From Antennarius striatus (Eukaryota > Chordata > Actinopteri > Lophiiformes > Antennariidae), in assembly GCF_040054535.1 (NCBI RefSeq), contig NC_090792.1, forward strand, positions 8,703,991 through 8,767,990: a DNA stretch of 64,000 nucleotides, read 5' to 3'. Position numbers and translations under genes: made by a program. Position 1 is the first letter of the stretch, and every line of letters begins with the position of its first letter. Of this stretch, positions 50,249 through 64,000 are shown piece by piece. Under the pieces are notes generated by a model that was given only the letters and a program-made list of their open reading frames with translations, ran no database searches and had not been told where the DNA came from.

Positions 50249-50660
50249 CGGCTTTCAGATCTCACAGTAAAAATCTGATCATTTAAATTCCCACAGAAGG
50301 TAAAGAACACAATGTCCACGGAGAACACACGTGTAGAGCAGCTCGGGCTGTGACTGGATGAGAGGATGTCCCGCTGGCGATGATTTGGGTTATTTTAAGC
50401 AGTAAAGCTGAATATAAAGCCGGGGGCTTTGAAGACACACAGGGTCCGCCCCGAAACCACACAGTGCGTTTTTCGCGCCAGTGAGATGAGCTTTTATCAG
50501 GCGGAACAGGCGCCGGGCGGAGCCTCGGAAATATCTGCAGCGGTAGATCCGGGTAAGGCCCTCATTTACATAAGAGGCGGGGGCAGCGCTCGGTCCCGCC
50601 CCCTCTACAACACCAATTATGGTCACAGCCTGACATCATCACAAATGTATTGGTTACGTT
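50249..50660 (-). promoter_or_regulatory. mycl: mycl exon 1 and promoter region
   Basis: GC-rich block upstream of the 5' UTR intron. It holds TTTCGCGC (50471-50478), a consensus E2F site; GC boxes near 50441, 50515 and 50595; and an inverted CCAAT box at 50649-50653. An A/T-rich TATAAAG occurs at 50413-50419 on the plus strand. The start site cannot be fixed by eye. Family knowledge: MYC genes are E2F-responsive. Confidence 0.55.
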
Positions 50661-54642
<3,982 letters not shown>

Positions 54643-55957
54643 GTTTGTATTGGGCTGCATGAGTTTGCATTGGACTGCGAACTTCCCCACTGTGAGACAA
54701 ATTAAGGATTATCTTATATTATCTTAGGTTGTATTGGTCTGCATTATGGTTGTGTTGGGCTACATTATGGTGCACTGGGCTGCATTGGGTTGTATCGGGC
54801 TGCATTAGGTTGTATTGGGCTGCATTAGTATACATTGGGCTACATTAGGTTGTGTTGGGCTACATTAGGCTGCATTGGGTTGCATTGAGCTGCATTGGGT
54901 TGCATTGGGCTGCATTAGGTTGCATTGGGCTACATTAGGCTGCATTAGGTTGCATTGTGCTGCATTTGGCTGCATTGTGCTGCATTAGGCTGCATTAGGT
55001 TGTATTGGCTGCATACGGTTGCATTAGGGTCCATTACGTTGCATTGGGTTGCATTAGGTTGTACTGGGCTGCATCAGGTTGTATTGGGCTGCATTAGGTT
55101 GAATTGGGCTGCATTATGTTGTATTGGGCGGCATTAAGTTGTATTGGGCTGCATTAAGTTGCATGGGGCTGTATTAGGTTGTATTGGGCGGCATTAAGTT
55201 GTATTGGGCTGCATTCGGTTGCATTAGGCTGCATTAGCTAATATTGGGCTGCATGAGGCTGCATTCGGTCACATTGGGCTGCATTAGGCTGCAATTGGGT
55301 TGTAATAATTAGCATTGGGCTGCATTAGTTTTAATTGGGCTGCATCAGGTTGCATTGGGCTGCATTAGGTTGCATTGGGCTGCATTAGGTTGTATTGACT
55401 GCATTAGCTTATATTGGGCTGCATTAAGGCTGCATTTGGTCGCATTGGGTTGCATTAAGTTGCATTGGGCTGCATTAGGATGTATTGAGCTGCATTAGGT
55501 TGCATTTGGCTCCATTAGGCTGCATTGGGATACATTAGGTTGCAAAGGATGCAAAGGACAGGGCTCGATGGAGGCAATTGATTCGCTGCGGCGACCCCTG
55601 AAGGGAAAATGAAAAGAAAGGAAAAGAAGGAGGGATACATGAGGTTGCATTAAGTTGTATTGGGCTGCATTAAGTCGTATTGGGCTGCATTAGGTTGCAT
55701 TGGGCTGCATTAGGTTATATTGGGTTGCAATAGATAGCATTGGGCTGCATTAGGTGGCATTGGGCTGTATTAGGTTGCCTTGGGCTGCATTAGGTTGCAT
55801 TGGACTGCATTAGGTTGCATTGGGCTGCATTAGGTTGCATTGGGCTGCATTAGGTTATATTTGGCTGCATTAGGTTGCATTGGGCTGCATTAGATTTCAT
55901 TGGGCTGCATTAGGTGACATTGGGCTGCATTATGTTATATTGGGCTGCATTAGGCTG
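54643..55957 (+). repeat. Minisatellite of ~10/20-bp GCATTGGGCT/GCATTAGGTT units
   Basis: About 1.3 kb of degenerate tandem repeat. The basic word is GCATTRGGYT, usually alternating as GGGCT then AGGTT to form a 20-bp higher-order unit. Units vary by point changes and 1-2 bp indels; an interruption lies at about 54680-54727. Because 20 is not a multiple of 3, any translation cycles through frames and is not meaningful. A LINE 3' end has inserted at 55545-55631. Confidence 0.93.
55545..55631 (+). mobile_element. LINE 3'-end fragment inserted in the minisatellite
   Basis: About 87 bp match the 3' terminus of the LINE at 4321-4845 (shared AGGACAGGG, GATGGAGGCAATTGATTCGC and GGCGACCCCTGAAGGGAAAA, then an A/G-rich tail). 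It is flanked by GGGATACATTAGGTTGCA (55527-55544) and GGGATACATGAGGTTGCA (55632-55649), 17 of 18 identical, a probable target-site duplication. It is extremely 5'-truncated. Confidence 0.88.
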
Positions 55958-58900
55958 CCACCTGCTGCTTACTTTGTGTAGTAACTGATTTGAGAGTACT
56001 GTACAGTATATATTTTTACTGGCAAGTTAATGTGATGAAAGGGTTAATGGCAAAGCAGCTGAGTGTTTACTTCAATAAAAAGAGAAAGAAAATATATATA
56101 TTTTGTAAATATTAAAAATCTTCTACTGAAATGAGAGAACAGTGCAAAAGTATACAAGCTAAATCTTCTGTATGTGCAAAGTGAAACTGCAAATAACATT
56201 TTAACTAACTAATCATTTTAATAGGGTTATAGTTAGCTAGATGTATCTTTCAAATTTATGTTTCTGTGCAACACTGTCGCCTCACAGCAAGAATTGTGAT
56301 CGTCCTGTCCACAAGATAATGGATGGATGGATGGATGTTTCTTTTCATGAAATTTCAGTCAGTAACACTCTTATTTTATGCTGTCCATACAAAGTGGCGT
56401 AAAACAGTAGATTTCCTCCAATGTTGCAAGTTTAAAAAATAAATAAACCTAAGCAATCAAATAAATACTAAATATTAGGGGCTTCTAATGGCCAAAATCC
56501 AAAATCCGATCTACCAGGGAAAAATAAATGACAACAATGAGATTTTCTATAAGGAAACAGTAGCAACCAGTCCATATAATGATCACACAGCAGCAGGAAG
56601 CAGGTTCTATATTTTCCAGAAATCTCTACACTGAGATGATTTCACAGGTCGATACGGGAACAAAGTTGGTTTTGGATCACTACAAATAACAATGAGAACA
56701 TTTCCAATGAAATACTGTTTGTTTGATTAACTTTTTATTGTGACATACTGGATATATTTTGTTCTGTCTTTGTAGACCTTTAAAATAAATAATAGTGTAA
56801 TAATCTGAGGCTGTTTCTGCAGGAGACGAGTTATCTGTTCAATGTCTACAGTGCAGTGTGATGATCTGTCCAGTAGATGACACCACAATGAGGCATTTGA
56901 CAGAGGAACTAACCGACACAGTGATTACTGTTCACGTTTTCATCCTCCGGTGGGGTAACTGAGTGTATTGCGGACAGTTTTTACTTCTGTTTTAATATCT
57001 CTGTTTCATTATGCTATGGAGTTCTACACTTGACATACTCTTGAAATGTTCAATGTCATCATTTTTACCCTGTTTTAGCCGTCAGCATTTGTAGTACAGT
57101 TATAATCTTTTGCCACAGGTTTCAATGAATTCTGATCTGATCCATTTTGCAGTTTTTATTGAAAAGTTCTGGAATTCCTATTTTGGCCTCTAATGACAGG
57201 TGTGAAACCAAATAACATGACATGTAAAACTGCTCCCTGGTGACACAACAGTACAAATAACATGGTAAAAATTCATTCTCAGTATAGTGTAACTGTATAG
57301 TGAGAATATAGACAGGTCAAATCAAGATAATTTAATCAGTAGAGCCTAAAATCACATATCGTAATGTTTGATTAATGCTGTAAGACATAACAAGAGTACA
57401 AGAGTGAAACTACATTTTTAAAATAGAAGACAGGACCTTTCTCTCTCCTTTTAGTTTCACTATGACTGATTCTGTACTGAACATCCTGGACTCCACAATG
57501 GAAAAAATTAAACCACTTGGATAAAGAGAAAGGAAATGGCTCACAGTGAACAATGGAAGAATCTCTACATGACGGAAACAAACAAATGCAACCATGAAAA
57601 CATAAAGTATGTAAAAGTACTAATCCTGAACAGACCAATGGCTTCTAATCCAGCACACACATGGTGTAAAGGTCGCCTAATTCTACATTTGCTGCAAACA
57701 AAATCTGTAGGATTAAGAAGTTTGAGCTTATTTTATGTCATAAGACCACAGTGCGTCCCACCCCCAGTAAGTTGATCATAATTGGTTTGTCTCACCATAT
57801 CAGGGTTATGATGGAAGACCATGTCTTCAGATGACAGGAAACAGATGACAGTTTGGGTTTTTTATTTTTTGTTTTTTTCTCAGAAAAGTTTTGAACATGA
57901 CTCACTCGACCTCTGGATGCCCTCTCGCTTTAGTGCTTAATAGAGAACATTTGAACGATTCAGATCTGCTCTGCTTTTTCAGACGCTCACAGACATTTGT
58001 CTTCAGTGAAGTAGCAGAGTGGTAGTATCATGTTTTAAACTCGGATGAGCAACATTGTTGAATCTTAGATGCAAAAAAAAAAAGACCGTGGATTAAATAA
58101 GGGAACAAAGGTGGAGTTGCTCATTTAAAGGGCTCATTTTTAACTCTCTAGGTTGATGTACAAATAAAAGCAGGCTATAAAACAGTAAACAGGTTGAGTG
58201 AGTAACTGTATGAGGTGTTATTATGTCTATAAATGCCATATATCATTGTACTATGTACAGTGACAATAAAGGCTTTCTATTTCTATATACACACTCAAGT
58301 CAAATATTTTGTTTATCATTGTAGTGGTATTAAAGCTTTGTGCAACTTGAAGACTTAAGATTCCTAACCTGCTTAGCTGTGTCTACTGCTTTCAGTTCGT
58401 TGAAGAGAAGAAACGCTGTGTTGCAGCAGACTGTCGTTATATAAAAAGCTGTAATGCGACCTTCGTGCGTTTATGGTTGTGCAGAGGTGAAAGTGAACAC
58501 AAATAGTTACACGGTTTTAGAAAAGATCACACACATGAACTGCAAGACACACTGAAATTATAAGAGCAGGAGAGGATGTTACTATCATATGGGCATACGC
58601 TCCAGTCTTAAGAGTTTTACTTGAACATGCAGAACCTGCAACACCAACGTTTACTTTCTCTACTTCTCTCTACAGACTTGAACTGGGAACTTTCCAGTCT
58701 TGCAGCCTACTAGATAAATGTTATTCCAATCAATTATAAGATGTATAAATTTATTCTTCAAGGTTTCTTCACTGTGAATTGTGCATGTGAGGTGTTTAGT
58801 TGTCAATATCTGCACAGGAGGAATAACATCCTGCACAGGTCATAGCAATGCTCAAACCTGTTTGCTCTGTGCTCACCAAGGAGATCTCATGACCTTTAAT

Positions 58901-58963
58901 GGCGTCATCTGAAAGTCAAGTCAAGGTGTGTAAGCAAGACTTTCTCTGAAGTAACGTCATGAC

Positions 58964-59048
<85 letters not shown>

Positions 59049-59639
59049 TGTGTGGGTGCCCAGCAAGTGTGTGAATATTGAGAGTATGCAGATTTAATAA
59101 TTACTTTTACTCTGTTGGATTCCTCCATTCAGCTTCATTGAATTCATTTTGGTGATCACTGCACTTCTACTTATCCACACATTTTCATTTTAGTATATGT
59201 ACATTTAATTGTATATGAATTAAATAAATGTAACACATAAAGTGCTAAATCCCTACAACGTGTTTGCTGCTCCTTCAAGGGTCCAGTATACGGTCTGAAT
59301 TTTCAAAAATCACGTGTTATAGCATTTTATTGAAATAACTAGATGCTAGATGGACTATAGATGGTTTTGTGCAGGATTTGTGATGATTTTATTTATATCA
59401 AACTGACTACGATGAGATATTTATTTGACTTAAAGTGTATTTTTTGAAAATAAAATAACTGTTCACATACTACACACAAAAATTTACGTGAATTGAGTTA
59501 ATTATTGAGTCGCAATGTGAGTATTTTAATATTCCTACTCAACTATTTATTTTCGTCTCCTGAACGTGACATTTACGGTCATATTAAACGCTGCGTCGCA
59601 TCTCATCGGACAAAGTTGTATTATTTCCTGCTGTCCGTG
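55958..59639. other. Intergenic between minisatellite and mfsd2a promoter
   Basis: AT-rich, no recognisable exon. Includes a short (ATGG)n at about 56318-56337 and a long GT tract. Confidence 0.7.
58965..59054. repeat. (GT)n microsatellite
   Basis: About 40 GT units, then an imperfect end. Confidence 0.97.
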
Positions 59640-59821
59640 AAGTATCCACCGAAACACGCGGTGTGACGTCACGCCCGACGGGCGACGTAGGCGGTGTAGT
59701 AGAATGAATGAGCGTGGCTCAGGCGGCGGCCGTGTCAGAGCAGACAGACGTGGACGTGGAAGCAGCTGTTCCTCAGAGATTAAACCATAATTCAGATTAT
59801 TTGTGCTAATCCTGAAGCGGA
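59640..59821 (+). promoter_or_regulatory. mfsd2a: CpG-rich promoter of mfsd2a with a perfect CRE
   Basis: A sharp rise in CpG content before the ATG. TGACGTCA at 59664-59671 is the full palindromic cAMP-response element. Liver MFSD2A is known to be induced by fasting through cAMP-linked signals, which fits, but binding here is inferred. The region includes the 5' UTR. Confidence 0.55.
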
Positions 59822-61785
59822 ATGGCTCGTGGGGAGGGAGCGGAGCAGTGCGCTGCGACTTTACTGTCAGTGAAACCCATCAATGCGGAGATCAAGACGG
59901 CAAAGGTGAGAATCCCGCAATTAATCTGTGGAAATAATCTGTGTGAGAGCGTGGCTCCCAACATTTTGTGTTCGCCGGCTACCTCTATGAAGACCACTGA
60001 TCACGTGTTCGTTTGTTAATCCCAGCATGTGTCATGGTAGAACACAATGGGCTGTGCCGGTACCGGCACCCCGCGTTCCGAGCCGCGACAATGGGAACCA
60101 GTTGATTTTCACATAAACCCAGAAGTGTTTTTAATGTTAAAGACAATAAAATATTTTTGATCTGGAACACCTCCCACATCACTGAATTCATGTCAGGTCG
60201 TCAGATTTTAGTGAAAGGTTGTCATTTTTAATCAGCTGCTCAAAACAAATGGAAAGACATAAATTGATCTGTTGAGAAAATTGCTTTCCCAAATTTTGTG
60301 ACCATGACATCAATCAAACTTCAAAATTTTGCAGTTGAAATTTTAATTACTTTTCCTGATGATTGTTTCCTATGGAAATTTCCCTGGACTGTCAGATAAT
60401 CTCATTTTTCTGTTACCAGCTGATGCTTTACATCATTGCATTCAAAACTGATCGATCAACCATTTCATCCATCCCTCCAATCATCCATCCCTCCATCCAC
60501 CTGATTCGCTGTCTCCATGAGGTGATGCTGCTCCCGTTTTGATAGCAGATGTGAATCAGGTGGTTGCCGACGGCAGCAGGATGTGATGCAGCTCTGCTCA
60601 GCCTGAAATGTCACACTACCTACAACAGCCTATCGCTCCAGCCAATGGCAGCGCTCGACTCATTGTGATGTCACGTTTGAGTGTGTGAACCAGAGTAACC
60701 TCATTGTTTCACACCGCTGTCTGACTGCAGCGTGTAAACGCAGACTGCATCACCACTGGGTTTGGTCTCTAATCTTGTTGGGTTGAGAGGAATGAGCCAA
60801 TCACAGAGCCTCGAGATGGTTCATCGCTACAGCGACGGTCAGACTCTAACAGAAGGATGAATTGATGCAGATGCAGCTAATGATCCTGTAGCACATCACT
60901 ATCCAAACCACTTAATGTCTGTTTATAGCTCCTCTGGGAATGTGAGCTTTAAGTGTTTACAGCCAGACACACAAACTGAACTGTATTCTATGTCTCCACT
61001 GTCCAATCCAATCTTTATTTGTTGAGCACTTTACCACAACCTGTCCTTCTCTCTAATCGTCTACCGGCCGTAGGATCGGAGAAGTCGTCTGTCTGTGTGC
61101 AACAAACTGTGCTACGCCATCGGCGGAGCGCCCTACCAGATCACCGGCACCGCTCTGGGCTTCTTCCTCCAGATCTACCTGCTGGACGTGGCTCTGGTAC
61201 GTTACAACAAGTGTCCTTACGTACGGGGGGTGAATGTTCTTTTAATCTGTTTGGAAGTTTAACAAAAGGAGGTTTAGTTCTGTTTGAGGTTTAGTTCTGT
61301 CCACCTACTGTTTAGTTTGTGTTCACATTTCCCAGCATCGGATTGGTTGCATAATCTCCGGCGGAAACCGGTTGCGCTGACTGACTATGACTCCAGCTGG
61401 TGTGTTTCATTACTCACTAAGGAAATGAAGCTTTTCCACTGTGGACAATGGAAAATTAAAATCAACCCCATTCAGGCCAAAGATGAACTCATCAATGTGG
61501 ATTTAAGTGCTGCCTCCCAGCGTCACGTAGTTGAGGTCATTTCTGGGACTCGGTGCATCAAGTTCTTTGGTAGCTCTTCTGAATCATTTCCTATCAGTAG
61601 ATGATGTCTGGCATCCTGTTTGTTTCTGGGCCTTAACCTCCGTCTCCCTCCTTCCTTCAGCTGGATCCCCTCCATGCCTCCATAATTCTGTTCATGGGCC
61701 GGGCGTGGGACGCCATCACAGACCCAACAGTGGGTTTCCTGGTGAGCCGAAGCAAATGGATGGGCATTGGCCGCATGATGCCCTG
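59822..61785 (+). CDS. mfsd2a: Sodium-dependent lysophosphatidylcholine transporter, exons 1-3 (3' end outside window)
   Basis: Major-facilitator transporter that takes up LPC-linked DHA and other long-chain lipids at the plasma membrane, notably at the blood-brain barrier. Exons: 59822-59905, 61074-61196 and 61661-61785; phases 0 and 0, leaving a split Trp codon (TG) at the last donor. Residues 1-28 are MARGEGAEQCAATLLSVKPI and the rest of exon 1. Exon 2 begins DRRSRLSVCNKLCYAIGGAP and holds TM1 (GTALGFFLQIYLLDVAL). Exon 3 holds TM2 (ASIILFMGRAWDAITDPTVG); its Asp pair (WDAITD) matches the sodium-site aspartates known in mammals. Exon 4 was not found before the window end. Head-to-head with mycl, as in human. 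Teleost a/b copy not determined. Confidence 0.95.
59906..61073 (+). other. mfsd2a intron 1
   Basis: Canonical GTGAGA donor and CGTAG acceptor. A short CATC tetranucleotide run lies at about 60464-60498. No other gene was seen. Confidence 0.85.
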
Positions 61786-62489
61786 GTAGGTGTCAGAATT
61801 TCCGCACAGAGAGGGGGATGTTCCTTCAGATCAGAAAAGGAAACAGGAAATATTAAAAATGTTCGATCCCTAAAGCAAAACGAACAATACTGATACAATA
61901 CTCAGTTTTTCATTGGTGTGTGTGTGTGTGTGTAGGTGCTCGGCTACATGCTAGGCCTGAGATACACTAGCGAGGTGTCCCCTTCCTGTGGCTAGAGCTT
62001 GGATTAGCATCAGTTCCCTCAGACCCCAACACCCAAACCACCTGTTTTAACATGTCTGTGAGCACAGAGGCCAAAAGTGAAAGTAACAAATATATTCAGC
62101 TTCAAAGGTTAAAACAAAGATGATTGTTTGGTCTCACAGAGGAAGTTCAAACAGAAAGATGACCTTTACACTCTGCTTGTAGGGTTAAAATAGATGTCTC
62201 TTCTTTTGTGTGTGTGTCTCAGAAACCTTTCGCCATAGGCCATGAGGTCATTCGCACATGATCGGCGGTAGGAGATGGATGGATGGTAGACCTCCATATT
62301 TTGTGGCCGGTGTTTGTCACGTGAAGTCACAGAGATATCTTTATCTTTGTGGGAAGTTTTATCGGAATTACTGGCTGTGTGAGAGCTGCCCTCGTGAGGG
62401 GAGGGGGGAGGGGGACTCTCTCCAGCGCTTGCTGCGATTGGTCCAACCCATAACACGCGATCAGTTTCAGACCGATGGGGGCGTGTCCG

Positions 62490-62535
<46 letters not shown>

Positions 62536-64000
62536 CGGATTTCTCCTTGGCTGCAGCAGAGAGGTTACTTTGGGTCAAGAGGCATGCTTGAAATAGAGGT
62601 CATTGTTAAACGCTGACGTGCACATGGTTCCATGTGGCGTTTCAGATGCAAGTGGAGCGATCCGGTTGAGATGAGGTTCTCTTCATCCGTCTTGACTGCT
62701 GGAAGAGTTTAACAGGAACATATTTTCATAGACAAGAGACATTTTGGGAAATTTGTTGCTTATTCTTTTGAATAAGTCAAGTCAGTTTTTTTTTTTGTAT
62801 TTGTAATTTATAAATGTGACTTTCTGACAAATATGACGGATAAATAATGTTTGGCTTGTGTTCAATCAGTTGTGCCAGCGAGCGACACAACGTGAGCCCC
62901 GTTTAAAGATAAAACAGCTCTCATTTACTCATTTAATCAGACATTAGTAGCAACCAGGAAGCTCTTCCACCCTTACTTCCCGTGTGACACAAAAAGAAGC
63001 GCGTTTTTTTTTTTTTGTTCCTGGCATTTGACAACATTATGGGAAAGTATGAAATAACATGACAATACCATTTTAACTTCTGATCCATTTTTTTTTAGCT
63101 ATTTCTTTTGTTGTCAGTGCTCTTTTACTCTCAGCTCCTAAAGATGCTTACAGGTGCAGCTGAAGTCTTTTTCTGTATTCATTCCATCCATTTCTGTGCA
63201 CATTTCCAGAGAATTAAGGGATGTGGATGAAACAAGGGATGTGGATGAAACATTTGCACTTAATGTTTGTTGGAATTTACCTGTGATGGGTAGTATAAGA
63301 AATTCACTCAACAGAGCATCTTGTCCCAAGGTACAAATTTTCTGCGGTCATTTGATTGTTTGCTTCTAAAGATAAGTTTTCACACATTTCTGAGGCCAAA
63401 GGTCACCTCTGAAAACTTATTTCAATCAGAAAAAAGTCTGAAACGCAAAGATATTTGGTCCATTAGCACAGAAGCAATAGTATTCTGTTTATCTAAATAT
63501 TTCTCCAGTATAAACTTTGTTGGGTTGCGTCAAAGCCAACAAGAAATATGTGGTTTCCTCTGGGTACAAAAAAAATCTTGTAATGTTTCCCTTCATTGCC
63601 CTGCCTGAGTCAAACTAAGTTTTAACTGGACTGATGCCAGTTTAAACATGTTTTTAATGTGGCACCAGTGTTGAGGTCAACTGGAGGGTAAACCGAGCTG
63701 AGAAAGAGGCCTTTGAGACGGAGTGGGGGGGGTGGTAGCGAGGTGGGCCTACCCACATCCTCACACTCTGCCCACACCAAGCCCTTTCTCCACGAGGCGA
63801 CCCAAACAAGGCAGGATTAGGGGGATTATTGGCAAAGCCAGATGACTGAGTAGAAAAAAAAGAAACCTGCAAGAGTGGAAAATGAAAAGAGATGAAGCAA
63901 CAGAGGCAGTTCCCGGAATCACTACAGAGTCGTCAGCGGTGGGAACCGGGCCCGGGTACGCGTTCAGTCTCCAGCCAAACAGTGCAACTCAAATCAGACA
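61786..64000 (+). other. mfsd2a intron 3 (to window edge)
   Basis: No continuation of the transporter could be found. Contains a GT tract at 62491-62535 and short A/T runs. Open frames are uninformative. Confidence 0.75.
62491..62535. repeat. (GT)n microsatellite
   Basis: Pure GT tract of about 21 units in the mfsd2a intron. Confidence 0.95.

Noticed and set aside
54955-55137. Open frame of Cys/Leu/Trp-rich repeats in the minisatellite
   Set aside because: A translation of a 20-bp tandem repeat, with the frame rotating every unit; no protein is implied.

Overview
This is vertebrate nuclear DNA, most likely from a ray-finned (teleost) fish. The genes have many short exons with GT-AG introns. 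Dinucleotide (CA/GT)n tracts are very frequent, LINE fragments of kinds common in fish genomes are present, and the encoded proteins match vertebrate families throughout. Nothing bacterial, plasmid-borne or viral was recognised.

Five genes are well supported. (1) zdhhc14, plus strand: seven exons from 11120 to 24770, 3' part only, encoding a DHHC palmitoyltransferase from just before the DHHC cysteine-rich domain to the stop; positions 1-11119 are an upstream intron. (2) lgals8-type tandem-repeat galectin, minus strand: complete in eight coding exons (29804 down to 26900), converging tail-to-tail with zdhhc14. (3) nt5c1a, cytosolic 5'-nucleotidase IA, minus strand: five firmly supported exons (36998 down to 32574) plus less certain 5' exons up to 38062; a broken LINE sits in one intron. 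(4) mycl (L-Myc), minus strand: coding exons 49824-49299 and 48718-48123 with a probable non-coding first exon near 50.3 kb. (5) mfsd2a, lysophosphatidylcholine transporter, plus strand: exons 1-3 (59822-61785), running off the right edge. From general knowledge, NT5C1A, MYCL and MFSD2A lie in the same order and orientation on human 1p34, which supports orthology, although the genes lying between NT5C1A and MYCL in human are not recognisable here.

Between nt5c1a and mycl (38-47 kb) there are several unassigned exon-like pieces with good splice sites, and a perfect RFX X-box at 38509-38521 between two divergent small ORFs. This is the best place in the window for an unannotated gene. Elsewhere the sequence is intron and intergenic DNA with microsatellites, a 1.3-kb GCATTRGG-type minisatellite carrying a dead LINE end with a near-perfect target duplication, a short MITE-like element, and a 57-bp perfect palindrome.

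The most notable structural feature is an AT-AC (U12-type) intron in zdhhc14 at 15047-16466, with textbook donor, branch point and acceptor. A likely GC-AG intron occurs in the galectin gene. The five genes do not form one pathway; they are neighbours by chromosomal descent.
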